64,000 nt of DNA from Pseudobacteroides cellulosolvens ATCC 35603 = DSM 2933 (GTDB lineage: Bacteria; Bacillota; Clostridia; Acetivibrionales; DSM-2933). The DNA lies in the NCBI RefSeq assembly GCF_001262605.1, contig NZ_LGTC01000001.1:3795001-3859000 (forward strand). Direction: 5' to 3'. Of this stretch, positions 26,964-36,184 are shown in pieces. The notes beneath the pieces were generated by a model, which was not told where the DNA came from, did not search any database, and saw nothing but the letters and a program-made list of their open reading frames with translations. The position numbers and the translations under genes were made by a program. Position 1 is the first letter of the stretch. Each line of letters opens with the position of its first letter.

Positions 26964-28235
26964 CTAATATCCATATCCATTGGGATTTTTATCTTCATAA
27001 CATTCATAATAATATTCATCAGTACTTTTATCTTCATAACATTTATAATAATATTCATCAGTACTTTTATCTTCACAACTTTCATAATAATACTCATCAG
27101 TACTTTTATCTTCACAACTTTCACAATAATACTCACCAGCACTTTTATCTTCACAACTTTCATAATAATATTCATCAACACTTTCGTCTTCACAACTTTC
27201 AAAACAGTATTCATCTAAACTTTTTTCTTCATAGCTTTCATTGTATTCTTCATCAGCATTTTTTTCTTCACAGCTTTCATCGCATTCTTCATCAGCATTT
27301 TTTTCTTCATAATTTTCATTCTTAGCTTCTGAAACTTTAGTAATTTTCACCATAGAATCAAGAGGAATTCCCACAGCATTCGAATTTAATACACCCAAAA
27401 AACTTGCCAAAATACCGGATGGTATCTCAATAATCTTTGGCCCATTTTCATTAACCCAATTAGAGTCATCTTTTTGGGTATCTTCTTTACTATTGTCTTC
27501 TATACCAAGCTCCCCATTATCATCAGTAGATAATAGTACCACCTGAAAACAAGGACCGCTTATATCTTCAGTTTTTCCTTCTTCGGAATTATTAGTTGTG
27601 CTATCAGATTCTGAGGTCTTTTCCAATTCATAATCGATGTTTTCTTTAATAGGTTGAGTAGTCTGCAGGCTTTCTGTAATATTTTCACTATCAATGTAAT
27701 CATTTTTTGTTTCATCATCCAACTTATCATCAGAGTCTACGATTATTTGTTTTTCTTCCTCTTTTATGGTTTTACCTAATGGATTTTGAGAATCGTTTGA
27801 CTGTTTTGCAAATATAGTTGCCAACAAGCTATTAGGCGACTTTTTACTGCAGTCAATATAGTTTGTTTTTCCACAATCAAAGAATTTATCAACAGGTTTA
27901 GCTGGATGTGTAAGTTTGTTATAATGATACTTATCTACAGCTTCTTCCATCCCCTCTATATCTTGTATTTCTTGTATTTCTTCTATTTCTTCTATTTCCT
28001 TTGTTTGATCTATCTCTTCTATCTCCTCGGTCTGTTCCATATCTTCTATATCTTCTATGTCTTCTGTTTGTTCTGAATTACTGTATTCATCGATAGAATC
28101 GTGTATCTGTTCCTCTTGTTCAAAATACTCTTTGAGTTTAAATGTATTAGTTTTACCGGTTTTATGCTTTGCTGAAACACAAGCTATAATAGCCATTGGT
28201 GATATCTTATTTCCATCAATGTGATTCATTTTCAT
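26964..28235 (-). CDS. Acidic repeat protein of unknown function
   Basis: A 423-residue, strongly acidic protein with GGAGG 9 bases before ATG 28235. It has three zones. The first is an N-terminal part with a Glu/Ile-rich pseudo-repeat at about 45-95 (DIEDIEDMEQTEEIEEID). The second is a middle part with three short hydrophobic motifs of similar shape (SPMAIIACVSAKHK, SPNSLLATIFAKQSN, IPSGILASFLGVLNS). The third is a C-terminal array of 13-residue repeats rich in Cys, Tyr, Asp and Glu (consensus ESCEDKSTDEYYY). No signal peptide is seen. The Cys/Tyr-rich array recalls cross-linked coat or exosporium proteins, but I cannot assign a family. Stop codon TAG. Confidence 0.7.
   Translation of the reverse strand: MKMNHIDGNKISPMAIIACVSAKHKTGKTNTFKLKEYFEQEEQIHDSIDEYSNSEQTEDIEDIEDMEQTEEIEEIDQTKEIEEIEEIQEIQDIEGMEEAVDKYHYNKLTHPAKPVDKFFDCGKTNYIDCSKKSPNSLLATIFAKQSNDSQNPLGKTIKEEEKQIIVDSDDKLDDETKNDYIDSENITESLQTTQPIKENIDYELEKTSESDSTTNNSEEGKTEDISGPCFQVVLLSTDDNGELGIEDNSKEDTQKDDSNWVNENGPKIIEIPSGILASFLGVLNSNAVGIPLDSMVKITKVSEAKNENYEEKNADEECDESCEEKNADEEYNESYEEKSLDEYCFESCEDESVDEYYYESCEDKSAGEYYCESCEDKSTDEYYYESCEDKSTDEYYYKCYEDKSTDEYYYECYEDKNPNGYGY
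26987..27317 (-). repeat. 39-bp coding minisatellite
   Basis: Eight full 39-base units (26987-27298) and a partial ninth encode the 13-residue repeats of the acidic protein. Units near the 3' end of the gene (plus-strand left) are most alike and those nearer the middle diverge, which suggests repeated slippage or unequal exchange at one end. Copy number is likely to vary between strains. Confidence 0.85.
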
Positions 28236-28450
28236 TTGATAATACCTCCACTAATAAATATATGTTATTGATAAACAGTTAAGTGTACATAATTATATTA
28301 TGAAATGAATAAATCATGGGTTCGTGTATATCGCCACTCTCTGTAATAAAAGTATTCACTTTATGAAATTTTGATAATGAATAAATACAGATTTAATGGT
28401 TAACATAATAATAATTTATATATGCTCAATCATTGAAAGGTGGCTTTATA

Positions 28451-28807
28451 TTGACTGGTTTTATAATAAAACTATTTATTTGCCCTATAATATTAATAAT
28501 TTCAGACGCATTATTTAATAATGTAAACTATGCAAACTTATACCAACCTATAATTATTGGCCTTATTCTTGCTGTACTTGCACATACTATGGAAGTACTT
28601 TTACTCAGAAAAGGTACATTATGGACAAGTAATGCAGTTGATTTTATAGCTTCGGTAATAATTGTTTATATTACTCAGTTTTTTTTACAAGGTGCAAAGA
28701 TAACATTTTTAGGTGCTTTGTTTACTTCAGTACTTTTATCTGTCACCGAATACTTCCAACACCTGTATTTAATAAAATCTGGAAAATGGGCAAAATCAAG
28801 CAAGTAA
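28451..28807 (+). CDS. DUF2512 family membrane protein
   Basis: I start at TTG 28451, which has AAAGGTGG 7 bases upstream; product 118 residues with four transmembrane helices (TGFIIKLFICPIILIISDALF, IIIGLILAVLAHTMEV, VDFIASVIIVYITQFFL, FLGALFTSVLLSVTEYFQH). It matches the DUF2512 (YndM-like) family of small Firmicute membrane proteins, whose function is unknown. It is transcribed away from the acidic repeat protein. Confidence 0.7.
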   Translation: MTGFIIKLFICPIILIISDALFNNVNYANLYQPIIIGLILAVLAHTMEVLLLRKGTLWTSNAVDFIASVIIVYITQFFLQGAKITFLGALFTSVLLSVTEYFQHLYLIKSGKWAKSSK

Positions 28808-28877
28808 ATTTGCTGATTAAACTACTATCACAAAATCAGTATTTTCGTTTATAGCGATCATTCTATATAGCAACAAA

Positions 28878-28909
28878 TTTATGACTCGCCATAGCTGGTG
28901 AGTCATAAA
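28878..28909 (+). terminator. Hairpin after DUF2512 gene
   Basis: TTTATGACTC (28878-28887) pairs with GAGTCATAAA (28900-28909). No T run follows, so this is terminator-like or a stabilising stem. Confidence 0.4.
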
Positions 28910-29019
28910 CTGTTAACTTGAATATATTAGTAATTTATTATGCTTGTAATAGCTCAAAGAGTAGTATATACTTATTTATGTAAAATTATTACATTAAATA
29001 CAACGAAAGGATGAAGTCT

Positions 29020-30219
29020 ATGTGGGAAAATTCTATTAATGTTGAACAGATTTGTGAGATCAGATCGAAATCAATAGTGTATTTGGGAGTAGGTGCCATT
29101 AGCAAAATCAACGATATAGCATCAAATTTAAAAAGCAGAAATATAACCAAAATAATTGCAGTCACAGGTAAAAAAGCCTATAGATCAACAGGTGCATGGA
29201 ACCATGTTGTTAAGGCATTAGAACAAAGCGGCATAGATTATACCATATATGATGGTGTAACACCAAATCCAACCACCCATCAAGTTGATGAAGCTACTAA
29301 AATGGCCATTGAATTTGGTGCACGGGCAGTAATATCAATTGGTGGCGGAAGCCCAATTGATGCTGCGAAAAGTGTTGCAATTCTGATAAACTACCCGGAA
29401 AACACAGCTCAGGAACTTTATGAATATTCATTTACACCCACTTCGGCGGTTCCACTTATAGCTATCAACCTAACCCATGGAACCGGTACAGAAATAGATA
29501 GATTTGCTGTTGTATCTATTCCTGAGAAAGAATTTAAACCATATATAGCTTATGATTTTATCTATCCTGAGTATTCCATAGATGATCCGGGACTCATGCT
29601 AAATCTTCCAGAGGATCAAACATTATATGTGACCATTGATGCATTAAACCATGTAATTGAAGCCTGTACTTCAAAAGCTGCAAGCCCATATTCCATAATG
29701 CTTGCTAAAGAAACAGCAAGGCTGATTGCAAAATACCTGCCAATAGTAAAAGAAAACCCAAAAGACTTAAAAGCAAGGTATTTCCTTACATATGCATCCA
29801 TGATCGCAGGCGTATCTTTTGATAATGGTCTTCTGCACTTTACACATGCATTAGAGCACCCATTAAGTGCAATAAAGCCTGATCTGGCACATGGTTTAGG
29901 ACTTTCACTCATAGTTCCGGCTGTTGTAAGACAGATATATTCTGCATCATGCCAAACCCTTGCTGATGTACTATCACCAATAATACCAGATTTAAAAGGT
30001 ACAACAGATGAATCGGATAAGGTTTTTGTTGATTTGAGAAACTGGATTGAGAAAATGGGAATTACTCCAGGATTAAAGAATGCAGGTTATTCAGAAAAAG
30101 ATATTGAACATTTAACCAACCTGGCTTTTGATACCCCCGGCCTTGCATCATTGCTGTCATTAGCACCGGTAGAAGCTTCCAGGACTGTGGTTAGTGACAT
30201 TTATACACGTTCATTATAG
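29020..30219 (+). CDS. Iron-containing alcohol dehydrogenase
   Basis: A 399-residue group III alcohol dehydrogenase. The nucleotide-binding motif is GGGSPIDAAK, and metal ligands are expected in TIDALNHVIEA (Asp/His) and FTHALEHPL / LAHGLGLSL (His). I start at ATG 29020, which has AAAGG 9 bases upstream; the ATG at 29011 abuts that site. These enzymes reduce aldehydes to alcohols in fermentation. It could work with the aldehyde oxidoreductase at 6788, though they are far apart. Stop codon TAG. Confidence 0.92.
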   Translation: MWENSINVEQICEIRSKSIVYLGVGAISKINDIASNLKSRNITKIIAVTGKKAYRSTGAWNHVVKALEQSGIDYTIYDGVTPNPTTHQVDEATKMAIEFGARAVISIGGGSPIDAAKSVAILINYPENTAQELYEYSFTPTSAVPLIAINLTHGTGTEIDRFAVVSIPEKEFKPYIAYDFIYPEYSIDDPGLMLNLPEDQTLYVTIDALNHVIEACTSKAASPYSIMLAKETARLIAKYLPIVKENPKDLKARYFLTYASMIAGVSFDNGLLHFTHALEHPLSAIKPDLAHGLGLSLIVPAVVRQIYSASCQTLADVLSPIIPDLKGTTDESDKVFVDLRNWIEKMGITPGLKNAGYSEKDIEHLTNLAFDTPGLASLLSLAPVEASRTVVSDIYTRSL

Positions 30220-30240
30220 TTGTAGACTGGAATTATATCG

Positions 30241-30280
30241 GCTGCTCAATTACCCTGAAGTCTAATGGGTATTGAGCAGC
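30241..30280. terminator. Hairpin between convergent genes
   Basis: GCTGCTCAAT plus ACCC (30241-30255) pairs with GGGT plus ATTGAGCAGC (30267-30280). It follows the alcohol dehydrogenase stop and overlaps the 3' end of the leftward giant gene, so it may serve both. The T-rich tail is weak. Confidence 0.55.
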
Positions 30281-33200
30281 TTACTGTAATGTGTGCAAAA
30301 CTCTCTTGATTTATCACTTAAACATTTATTTATTGCAATGGAAAACATTTTTGCAGCTTGTTTACGGCGATTAAGCATAAAATATGCTCTCCCGGCAGCC
30401 GCAACTCTCTCTCCTTCTTCATCTTCCCAACTAGAGCAATACGGAGAACGATTTTTTTTGATTACATTTAGGGCCTTTACTGGTGATATTTCCAGCAGAA
30501 CCTCAACCCATTTTTGAATAGTCCAGTAATTCCCCTCATAACTGATACTCAATACATGATCCACAATTTTAGGCAACAATTTTCGGAGCATATCTGCCAT
30601 TCCCAATTCTATAAGTGCCTGAATGTATGCATAAAAAGAATTTGAAGCCAAATTGAATTTTGTAATATATGGAAACAAAATTTCTACAAGTATCCTGCAA
30701 TCTTTCATTTCAGGCAACGAAATAAAAAATGGTATTGTCCTCTCATTTAATCCTATTGGCTCAACGGCTTTTTCCATATTAGATAATAATTCACTAGCAT
30801 TCCATTTAAGCAAGTTTCTTCTAAACTCTGATCCATCCTTGGCAAATGGAAATTCCTCAACCAAATCATATGGCCCGTCATCATACCATCTAGGTGCTAT
30901 TAAAGTATTTACATTACCTCTTGACATTACAACCGTATTCATTTTCGCTGCAAGATCATGTACAAATTCCTTTAAGGCATCCTTGAAACCAAGTTTACTA
31001 TCATTGCTGTAAGGATGAAATATCAATATTCCACCATTATCACTTATTGCAATAAGTGCACGTGCTCTTACATACCCATCCCGTGTTTTACCATATATCA
31101 CCTGCTTATTTATATCAATTATATTTGAAAACACTGAGAAAAAGTTAATTCCACCAGGTGATAAACAAGTCTTAAAGTACTTGCCCATATTGAATATTTC
31201 TATAGGATCCCTTTCAATAGAAAGTATTATTTCTTCCCCATTGGAAAGTTCCTTAATTAATTTATAGTCACCGTCAATCCATGGTGATATATTAACATTG
31301 ATTGACTTCATCCTTTCAAGGAATTGCCTGTTGGCATCCTCATCCCTGAAATCCCATGGCATATGAGAGGCTCTCCTCTTAAGTATCATAGTAACGATAT
31401 TGCGGAAAGTATCACTAAGCTCAATGGAAGATAAAATCGTCTCATGCACATCACTTCTTTGGAGCCAGTCTGGAAACTCATTTAAACTTAAATTGAGATT
31501 AAGACATTTTCTGAACATGAAATTACTTTCTTCTTTAAACCTCTCCAATAATCCCATCATTGCAGCATGGCTAACCTTTTTTCCCAAATTATTCAGCTTC
31601 ACTTCGCCCAGTTTAGCCGGGCCTTCAATTAGTCTTCTGCATAATTTATCAATACGTAGTTTCAAAAAACCTTCCTTATCTTCCCCATTACTTACCTTAT
31701 TAACAAGCTCATCAATCTCTGCCTGCAGTAACTCAGCATCGGGATAGTACTTAGATAACAATCTGTCCGCAGTGTTTACAGCATTTACGTCAGAGTATGC
31801 AAGTCTCATTAGCACCTCATGCAGTTCTGCAGGATACCTGTTTATCCATGTAGTATCAGTATCAAGGGGTGGAGGTAAATCAGCAGCCTTTTCTCCAAAA
31901 AACTCCACTATACTTAGTTCCAAAGCTATTGTACACAGAACCCTTATTTGTCCTCCTGCAATAGCTTCAGCAATAAAGTTTTTATAAAAGTGATTGCTGC
32001 ACATTTTTATTATAGACTTTAAGATTCTTGTAGGGTCGTAACATCTGTCAACATTAGCCAAAAGTGCCTTGGTAACACAACCAAAATTGTTATAATTTCC
32101 ACCTGCTATTTCTGATGAGAGCTTTAATACATCTTTTGCAATATAGGCATCTGAAATTCCACATTTCCTCATTTCAAAGAAACAATCCAGAACTTGCTCC
32201 TCAGGTACGGCAAGGCATAATAAAACATATCTTCTTTCCTCATTTTCAATAAATTCACCAAACCTCTTATCCTGATATAACCGCCTTAACAAATTGAATA
32301 TAAGTGGAACTGATTTCTGGTCTAACGCCTCATCCAGTATTTCATCATCAATGGTATAAATATAGGATCTGGATTCACCTTTAGCCTGCCATGAACTAAT
32401 CACTTTTTTCCATGGGTTTATTGCCCTTTCAAAATCACCCTGGAGGTTAACAAATTTAAGGAATTCATCTATTATATTACTGATAATCTTCTGCTTTGAA
32501 ATTTCACTATGTTCCATCATTTGATCCCAGTAAAACCAAAATGCTAATCGCAAAGGTACATTATCATACTCTTTCGGCAATGCACCAAGGGCTTTATACA
32601 TTTTCTCATACTGACTCACTTTATCATTTTGAGACCATTTCATTATATTTTCAAAGAGAAACTTGGACTTAACTACAGGTGGTGTATTATCACCCATATT
32701 CTTAATCTTTTCTCTTATATTATTTAGTTTAATAGTTAATGGATTATGCCTGCTTAAACCACGTGGCATCCTTTTAGCCATGCTTATAACTTTATCTAAC
32801 GATTCCCACCATTCCTCCCACCTATCAATAAAGCTTATGTCACAAACCAGGTTAAAAAGATCAATTGACCTCCTGGCTGTTTGGTTGTCTTGAATGGAAA
32901 GATAGTTTATCCACTTTTTAAAATCACTTCCAAATCTGGCTTTAGGAATACCTGGTACCGGATCGATGCTTTTCCTGCCAAGGGATGTATCCACAAGGTT
33001 GGAATATTGGTACCCTTGGTCCATAATTATACAGTTAACTCTTGAATGGGAAGCCCATAATAGTATTATTTTAATCCTCTTTTCACCTGTAATATTTGAT
33101 AGCCGCCATAATTTTATAATAAACTCCAGCCCTTCTTGATTTCCAAAATTCTTATATATTTCATCAATATATTCATTATGATTATCCAGCCATGCCAAAA

Positions 33201-33663
33201 CATCCTTAAAGGTTTCAGGCTTTAGGATAGTCAGCCAGGAGAAGCAGTTTATTATATTTATCATGTCTTTATTATCTCGTACTATTTTATTATGTAGTTT
33301 CTTTTCAAAATCACCAAATGAGGGATTTATTTTAGCTAGAGATTCTGGAAGTGTAGTTTCATTGTGAATGGATTGCTTAAGTAACTCAAGTAGACTCTTA
33401 TTCCTATCACTCCATTTTTCCACATCCCCAACAATTTTCGGCAATGCCTTGGGAAAATCCCTTACAAGCTTATTTATTGTAAATATTGCTTTATGTATGT
33501 GTTCACGGGTTATAACAACCTCGCTCACCTCTTTTCCTTCTGGATGGGAAATCCACTTACCGTTAATGCCGGGGTAACCAATAAATAAATCAAGATCCCT
33601 TTTTATAAACATCTTTGCCCGATTTATGCCTTCTATTGATTTTTGGGGTTTAAGTGGTCTCAT
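30262..33663 (-). CDS. Giant protein of unknown family
   Basis: I start at ATG 33661-33663, with AAGGAGG 12 bases upstream; the frame runs further up to a TTG without support. The product is about 1133 residues, soluble and largely helical, without a signal peptide or obvious ATPase motif. Most of it looks like HEAT/TPR-type repeats. One block in the last third stands out as an enzyme-like core: IFNMGKYFKTCLSPGG, then NFFSVFSNIIDINKQVIYGK and ARALIAISDNGGILIFHPY, with a possible Cys and several polar residues. I associate this block with large uncharacterised bacterial proteins but cannot name the family. It is monocistronic, between an alcohol dehydrogenase and the pyl region. Stop codon TAG. 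Confidence 0.75.
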   Translation of the reverse strand: MRPLKPQKSIEGINRAKMFIKRDLDLFIGYPGINGKWISHPEGKEVSEVVITREHIHKAIFTINKLVRDFPKALPKIVGDVEKWSDRNKSLLELLKQSIHNETTLPESLAKINPSFGDFEKKLHNKIVRDNKDMINIINCFSWLTILKPETFKDVLAWLDNHNEYIDEIYKNFGNQEGLEFIIKLWRLSNITGEKRIKIILLWASHSRVNCIIMDQGYQYSNLVDTSLGRKSIDPVPGIPKARFGSDFKKWINYLSIQDNQTARRSIDLFNLVCDISFIDRWEEWWESLDKVISMAKRMPRGLSRHNPLTIKLNNIREKIKNMGDNTPPVVKSKFLFENIMKWSQNDKVSQYEKMYKALGALPKEYDNVPLRLAFWFYWDQMMEHSEISKQKIISNIIDEFLKFVNLQGDFERAINPWKKVISSWQAKGESRSYIYTIDDEILDEALDQKSVPLIFNLLRRLYQDKRFGEFIENEERRYVLLCLAVPEEQVLDCFFEMRKCGISDAYIAKDVLKLSSEIAGGNYNNFGCVTKALLANVDRCYDPTRILKSIIKMCSNHFYKNFIAEAIAGGQIRVLCTIALELSIVEFFGEKAADLPPPLDTDTTWINRYPAELHEVLMRLAYSDVNAVNTADRLLSKYYPDAELLQAEIDELVNKVSNGEDKEGFLKLRIDKLCRRLIEGPAKLGEVKLNNLGKKVSHAAMMGLLERFKEESNFMFRKCLNLNLSLNEFPDWLQRSDVHETILSSIELSDTFRNIVTMILKRRASHMPWDFRDEDANRQFLERMKSINVNISPWIDGDYKLIKELSNGEEIILSIERDPIEIFNMGKYFKTCLSPGGINFFSVFSNIIDINKQVIYGKTRDGYVRARALIAISDNGGILIFHPYSNDSKLGFKDALKEFVHDLAAKMNTVVMSRGNVNTLIAPRWYDDGPYDLVEEFPFAKDGSEFRRNLLKWNASELLSNMEKAVEPIGLNERTIPFFISLPEMKDCRILVEILFPYITKFNLASNSFYAYIQALIELGMADMLRKLLPKIVDHVLSISYEGNYWTIQKWVEVLLEISPVKALNVIKKNRSPYCSSWEDEEGERVAAAGRAYFMLNRRKQAAKMFSIAINKCLSDKSREFCTHYSKLLNTH

Positions 33664-33907
33664 ATATCGGCTAAGCCTCCTTGATACCAAATTATAAAAA
33701 CATCCATTATAACCCAAGTATAAATTATAGGCTAGATAAGATACAGACAAAAAGTTTGCAATTTATTGTTTATGCTATTTTATTTTGAAATATATATTTA
33801 TCGGGCACCTTCCTGATTTAGCATTGATAATGAAACGCTTTTGTTTTTTGGGTTGATAATTAAATATAAGGCATTATCAAATAAAACATTATAATTGGAC
33901 AGTGTGC

Positions 33908-34705
33908 TTATACTGCTTTCTTTGATGTCCTGTAATTACTTGGACTTTGTCCTGTAATGCTTTTAAAAACTTTTGAAAAATAGCTTTGTTCTTCAAATCC
34001 AACCATTCCTGAAACATCAGTAATATTTATTCTGGGATCATCTAAAAGTTCAAAGCTTTTTTCTACTCGGAGTCTTAATATAAACTCAATAAAGCTTAAT
34101 CCTGTTCCTTCTTTGAATACTCTGCAGAAATAGGACCGACTTAAAGATACATGGTCTGCTACAGTCTTCAATGAGATTTTTTTCATATAATTTTTATCTA
34201 TAAAGACTATTGCTCTTCGGACTGATGTTGGAACTTTGGTTAAAGTTTTACTGTCTATCTTTTTAATGTTATTTTCTAAGCCTTTCCCCATTGCAAAAAG
34301 ACTATTATACTCTATTTTATCAATATGATTTTCATACTCAAGATATTGGTCATTAATACAGAACTTACCTGGACTGATTCCTGTCTCCTGCTTAAAAACC
34401 TTTGTAAAATAGCTTTGTGTTTTAAATCCGCATTGTTTTGAAACCTCATATAGGGATAAACCGGAATCATTAAGCAATTTTTTGCTTTTCTCAATCCTTA
34501 CCCTGTTTAAGTATGTAACAAAACTACAGTTTAAGTACCTTTTAAACAATGAACAAAAATATGTCTGGTTTAGAAGACAATATGATGCTGCTTCCTCAAG
34601 CAATAACTGTTTCATATAGTTCTTTTCTATGAACTCTAGTGCCTTTTTAATAGCATAACAATCCTCATCTTTTTTATATATGTTACATTTGCTTGCAGAC
34701 TTCAT
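33908..34705 (-). CDS. AraC-family regulator with two tandem HTH domains
   Basis: A 265-residue protein built almost entirely of two complete AraC/XylS DNA-binding domains, at about 15-115 and 165-262. Each has both helix-turn-helix units; the second halves read CGFKTQSYFTKVFKQETGISPG and VGFEEQSYFSKVFKSITGQSPS. There is no separate sensor domain. The start at ATG 34705 has GAGG 9 bases upstream; a GTG at 34720 overlaps the cobT stop. As the last gene of the pyl-cobT operon it is a good candidate for an operon-specific activator, but its effector and sites are unknown. Confidence 0.85.
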   Translation of the reverse strand: MKSASKCNIYKKDEDCYAIKKALEFIEKNYMKQLLLEEAASYCLLNQTYFCSLFKRYLNCSFVTYLNRVRIEKSKKLLNDSGLSLYEVSKQCGFKTQSYFTKVFKQETGISPGKFCINDQYLEYENHIDKIEYNSLFAMGKGLENNIKKIDSKTLTKVPTSVRRAIVFIDKNYMKKISLKTVADHVSLSRSYFCRVFKEGTGLSFIEFILRLRVEKSFELLDDPRINITDVSGMVGFEEQSYFSKVFKSITGQSPSNYRTSKKAV

Positions 34706-34716
34706 AATAAACCACC

Positions 34717-35775
34717 TCACTCTAAAGGATGATACTTTTCTATTGTGGCATCATTAAAGGTTCCCATTTTAGTGTATGCTGTAACAGCCATATCGAAAAT
34801 ATGAAAAGCAAGAGCTGCTCCAGTTCCTTCTCCCAAACGCATTTCAAGATTCAACATAGGCTCCATACCTATATTCTCCATAATCTTTTTACTTCCAGGC
34901 TCTGCAGATCCATGTGAAGGGAAAATATAATCCTTAGCCTCAGGTTTTATATTAATAGCCACAAGTGCAGCAGCCGCCGAAATAAAACCATCAATAAGTA
35001 TTGGAATACGATTTGCAGCAGCACCGAGAAAACATCCTGTAAGCCCTGCTATGTCAAGCCCCCCCACCTTCGCCAGCACATCAATGGGATCCTTTGGGTC
35101 AGGCTTATTTAGTTCTATTGCATGTTTTATTACACTTATTTTATTTAATAAAGCCTCATTGGTTAGACCTGATCCTTTTCCAACCATAATCTCTACGGGA
35201 TTACCTGTAAGAACCGCTGATACAGCTGCACTGGTAGTTGTATTTCCAATCCCCATCTCACCTGTTCCAAGAAGGTTTACTCCTTTTAATTTCAATTCCT
35301 CAACAATTTCCATACCCACTTCCATTGCTTTTATAGCTTCTTTTCGTGACATGGCAGGCCCCTTTGCCATATTATCAGTTCCCATTTTTACCTTTCTGTT
35401 AATTACCCCATCACAATTTATTTCATCATCCACGCCGACATCTACCACCACAATATCAGCCCCTGCATGCTTAGTGAATACATTTATTCCTGTTATTCCT
35501 CTGGTAAAATTTCTTGTCACCGTAGAAGTAACACTTTTGGGACATGAGCTGACACCCTCTTCAACTACACCATTATCTGCACACATTATTACTACAGTTT
35601 TTTTTCTCAAACTTGGAATAACCTCTCCGGTTATGCCTGCAAGCTTCTTGATAATCCATTCAAGGCGTCCAAGGCTTCCTAACGGTTTTGTAAGATTATC
35701 AAGCCTCTCTTGTGCTTTTTCCATAGCCTCATTGTCAAGACCTTTTATGGAATTTATTGTTGTGTCAAATAACAT
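34717..35775 (-). CDS. cobT: Nicotinate-nucleotide:dimethylbenzimidazole phosphoribosyltransferase CobT
   Basis: A 352-residue enzyme that activates the lower-ligand base of cobalamin to its alpha-ribotide. Diagnostic stretches are LTKPLGSLGRLE near the N-terminus, GEMGIGNTTTSAA in the middle and RLGEGTGAALAF near the C-terminus, which holds the catalytic Glu. GGGGAG lies 6 bases before ATG 35775. It follows pylSn by 25 bases, away from the main cobalamin block at 50442-64000. Its place at the end of the pyl operon couples corrinoid tailoring to methylamine metabolism. Confidence 0.95.
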   Translation of the reverse strand: MLFDTTINSIKGLDNEAMEKAQERLDNLTKPLGSLGRLEWIIKKLAGITGEVIPSLRKKTVVIMCADNGVVEEGVSSCPKSVTSTVTRNFTRGITGINVFTKHAGADIVVVDVGVDDEINCDGVINRKVKMGTDNMAKGPAMSRKEAIKAMEVGMEIVEELKLKGVNLLGTGEMGIGNTTTSAAVSAVLTGNPVEIMVGKGSGLTNEALLNKISVIKHAIELNKPDPKDPIDVLAKVGGLDIAGLTGCFLGAAANRIPILIDGFISAAAALVAINIKPEAKDYIFPSHGSAEPGSKKIMENIGMEPMLNLEMRLGEGTGAALAFHIFDMAVTAYTKMGTFNDATIEKYHPLE

Positions 35776-35800
35776 TTGAATCTCCCCTTTTAACCTCTTA

Positions 35801-36157
35801 CTATAATCCCGAACCCCACTTTTGATTCATAACAGTCGTTGAATACTTCTCAATCTTCCATGATGGTATCTTGCATTTTGAGCATCCTGAAGAGTACCAC
35901 TTATTCCTGATCCATCTGGAAGCTCTTGAGTTTCTTGAATTGTTCACTACAAAACATTCATTACAATGGGTAATTATCTCTGCCTTTTTTCCAGTTATAA
36001 CAATGGATTTAATTCCATGGAGTGTACCAGTCCGTGACGGCCAAAGCTTTATCTTTTCAACAAGTTTAAAAAAATCTACATTTTTTCTATAATACTTCTT
36101 TTTTATATTCTGGTTTATAATCTGGTTCACACCTGACTTTTCTATTTTCTTGTCCAT
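35801..36157 (-). CDS. pylSn: Pyrrolysyl-tRNA synthetase N-terminal domain protein PylSn
   Basis: A 118-residue stand-alone version of the tRNA-Pyl binding domain that archaea fuse to the synthetase. The signature residues are WPSRTGTLHGI, then ECFVVNNSRNSRASRWIRN and CSKCKIP, which align with the archaeal RTGTIHKI, VVNNSRSSRTARALR and CKRC segments. Bacteria such as Desulfitobacterium hafniense also encode PylSn separately from PylSc. The ribosome site AGGAAGG is 5 bases upstream. It lies 27 bases after pylD and ends in TAG although it belongs to the amber-decoding machinery. Confidence 0.93.
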   Translation of the reverse strand: MDKKIEKSGVNQIINQNIKKKYYRKNVDFFKLVEKIKLWPSRTGTLHGIKSIVITGKKAEIITHCNECFVVNNSRNSRASRWIRNKWYSSGCSKCKIPSWKIEKYSTTVMNQKWGSGL

Positions 36158-36184
36158 TACATCCTTCCTCCTTCATACCTTCTT

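Noticed and set aside
26987..27317. CRISPR array
   Set aside because: The 39-base units are tandem without unique spacers and keep an open reading frame; this is a coding minisatellite.
35051..35779. 242-codon open frame on the plus strand
   Set aside because: Complementary shadow of cobT, without a start signal or recognisable protein features.
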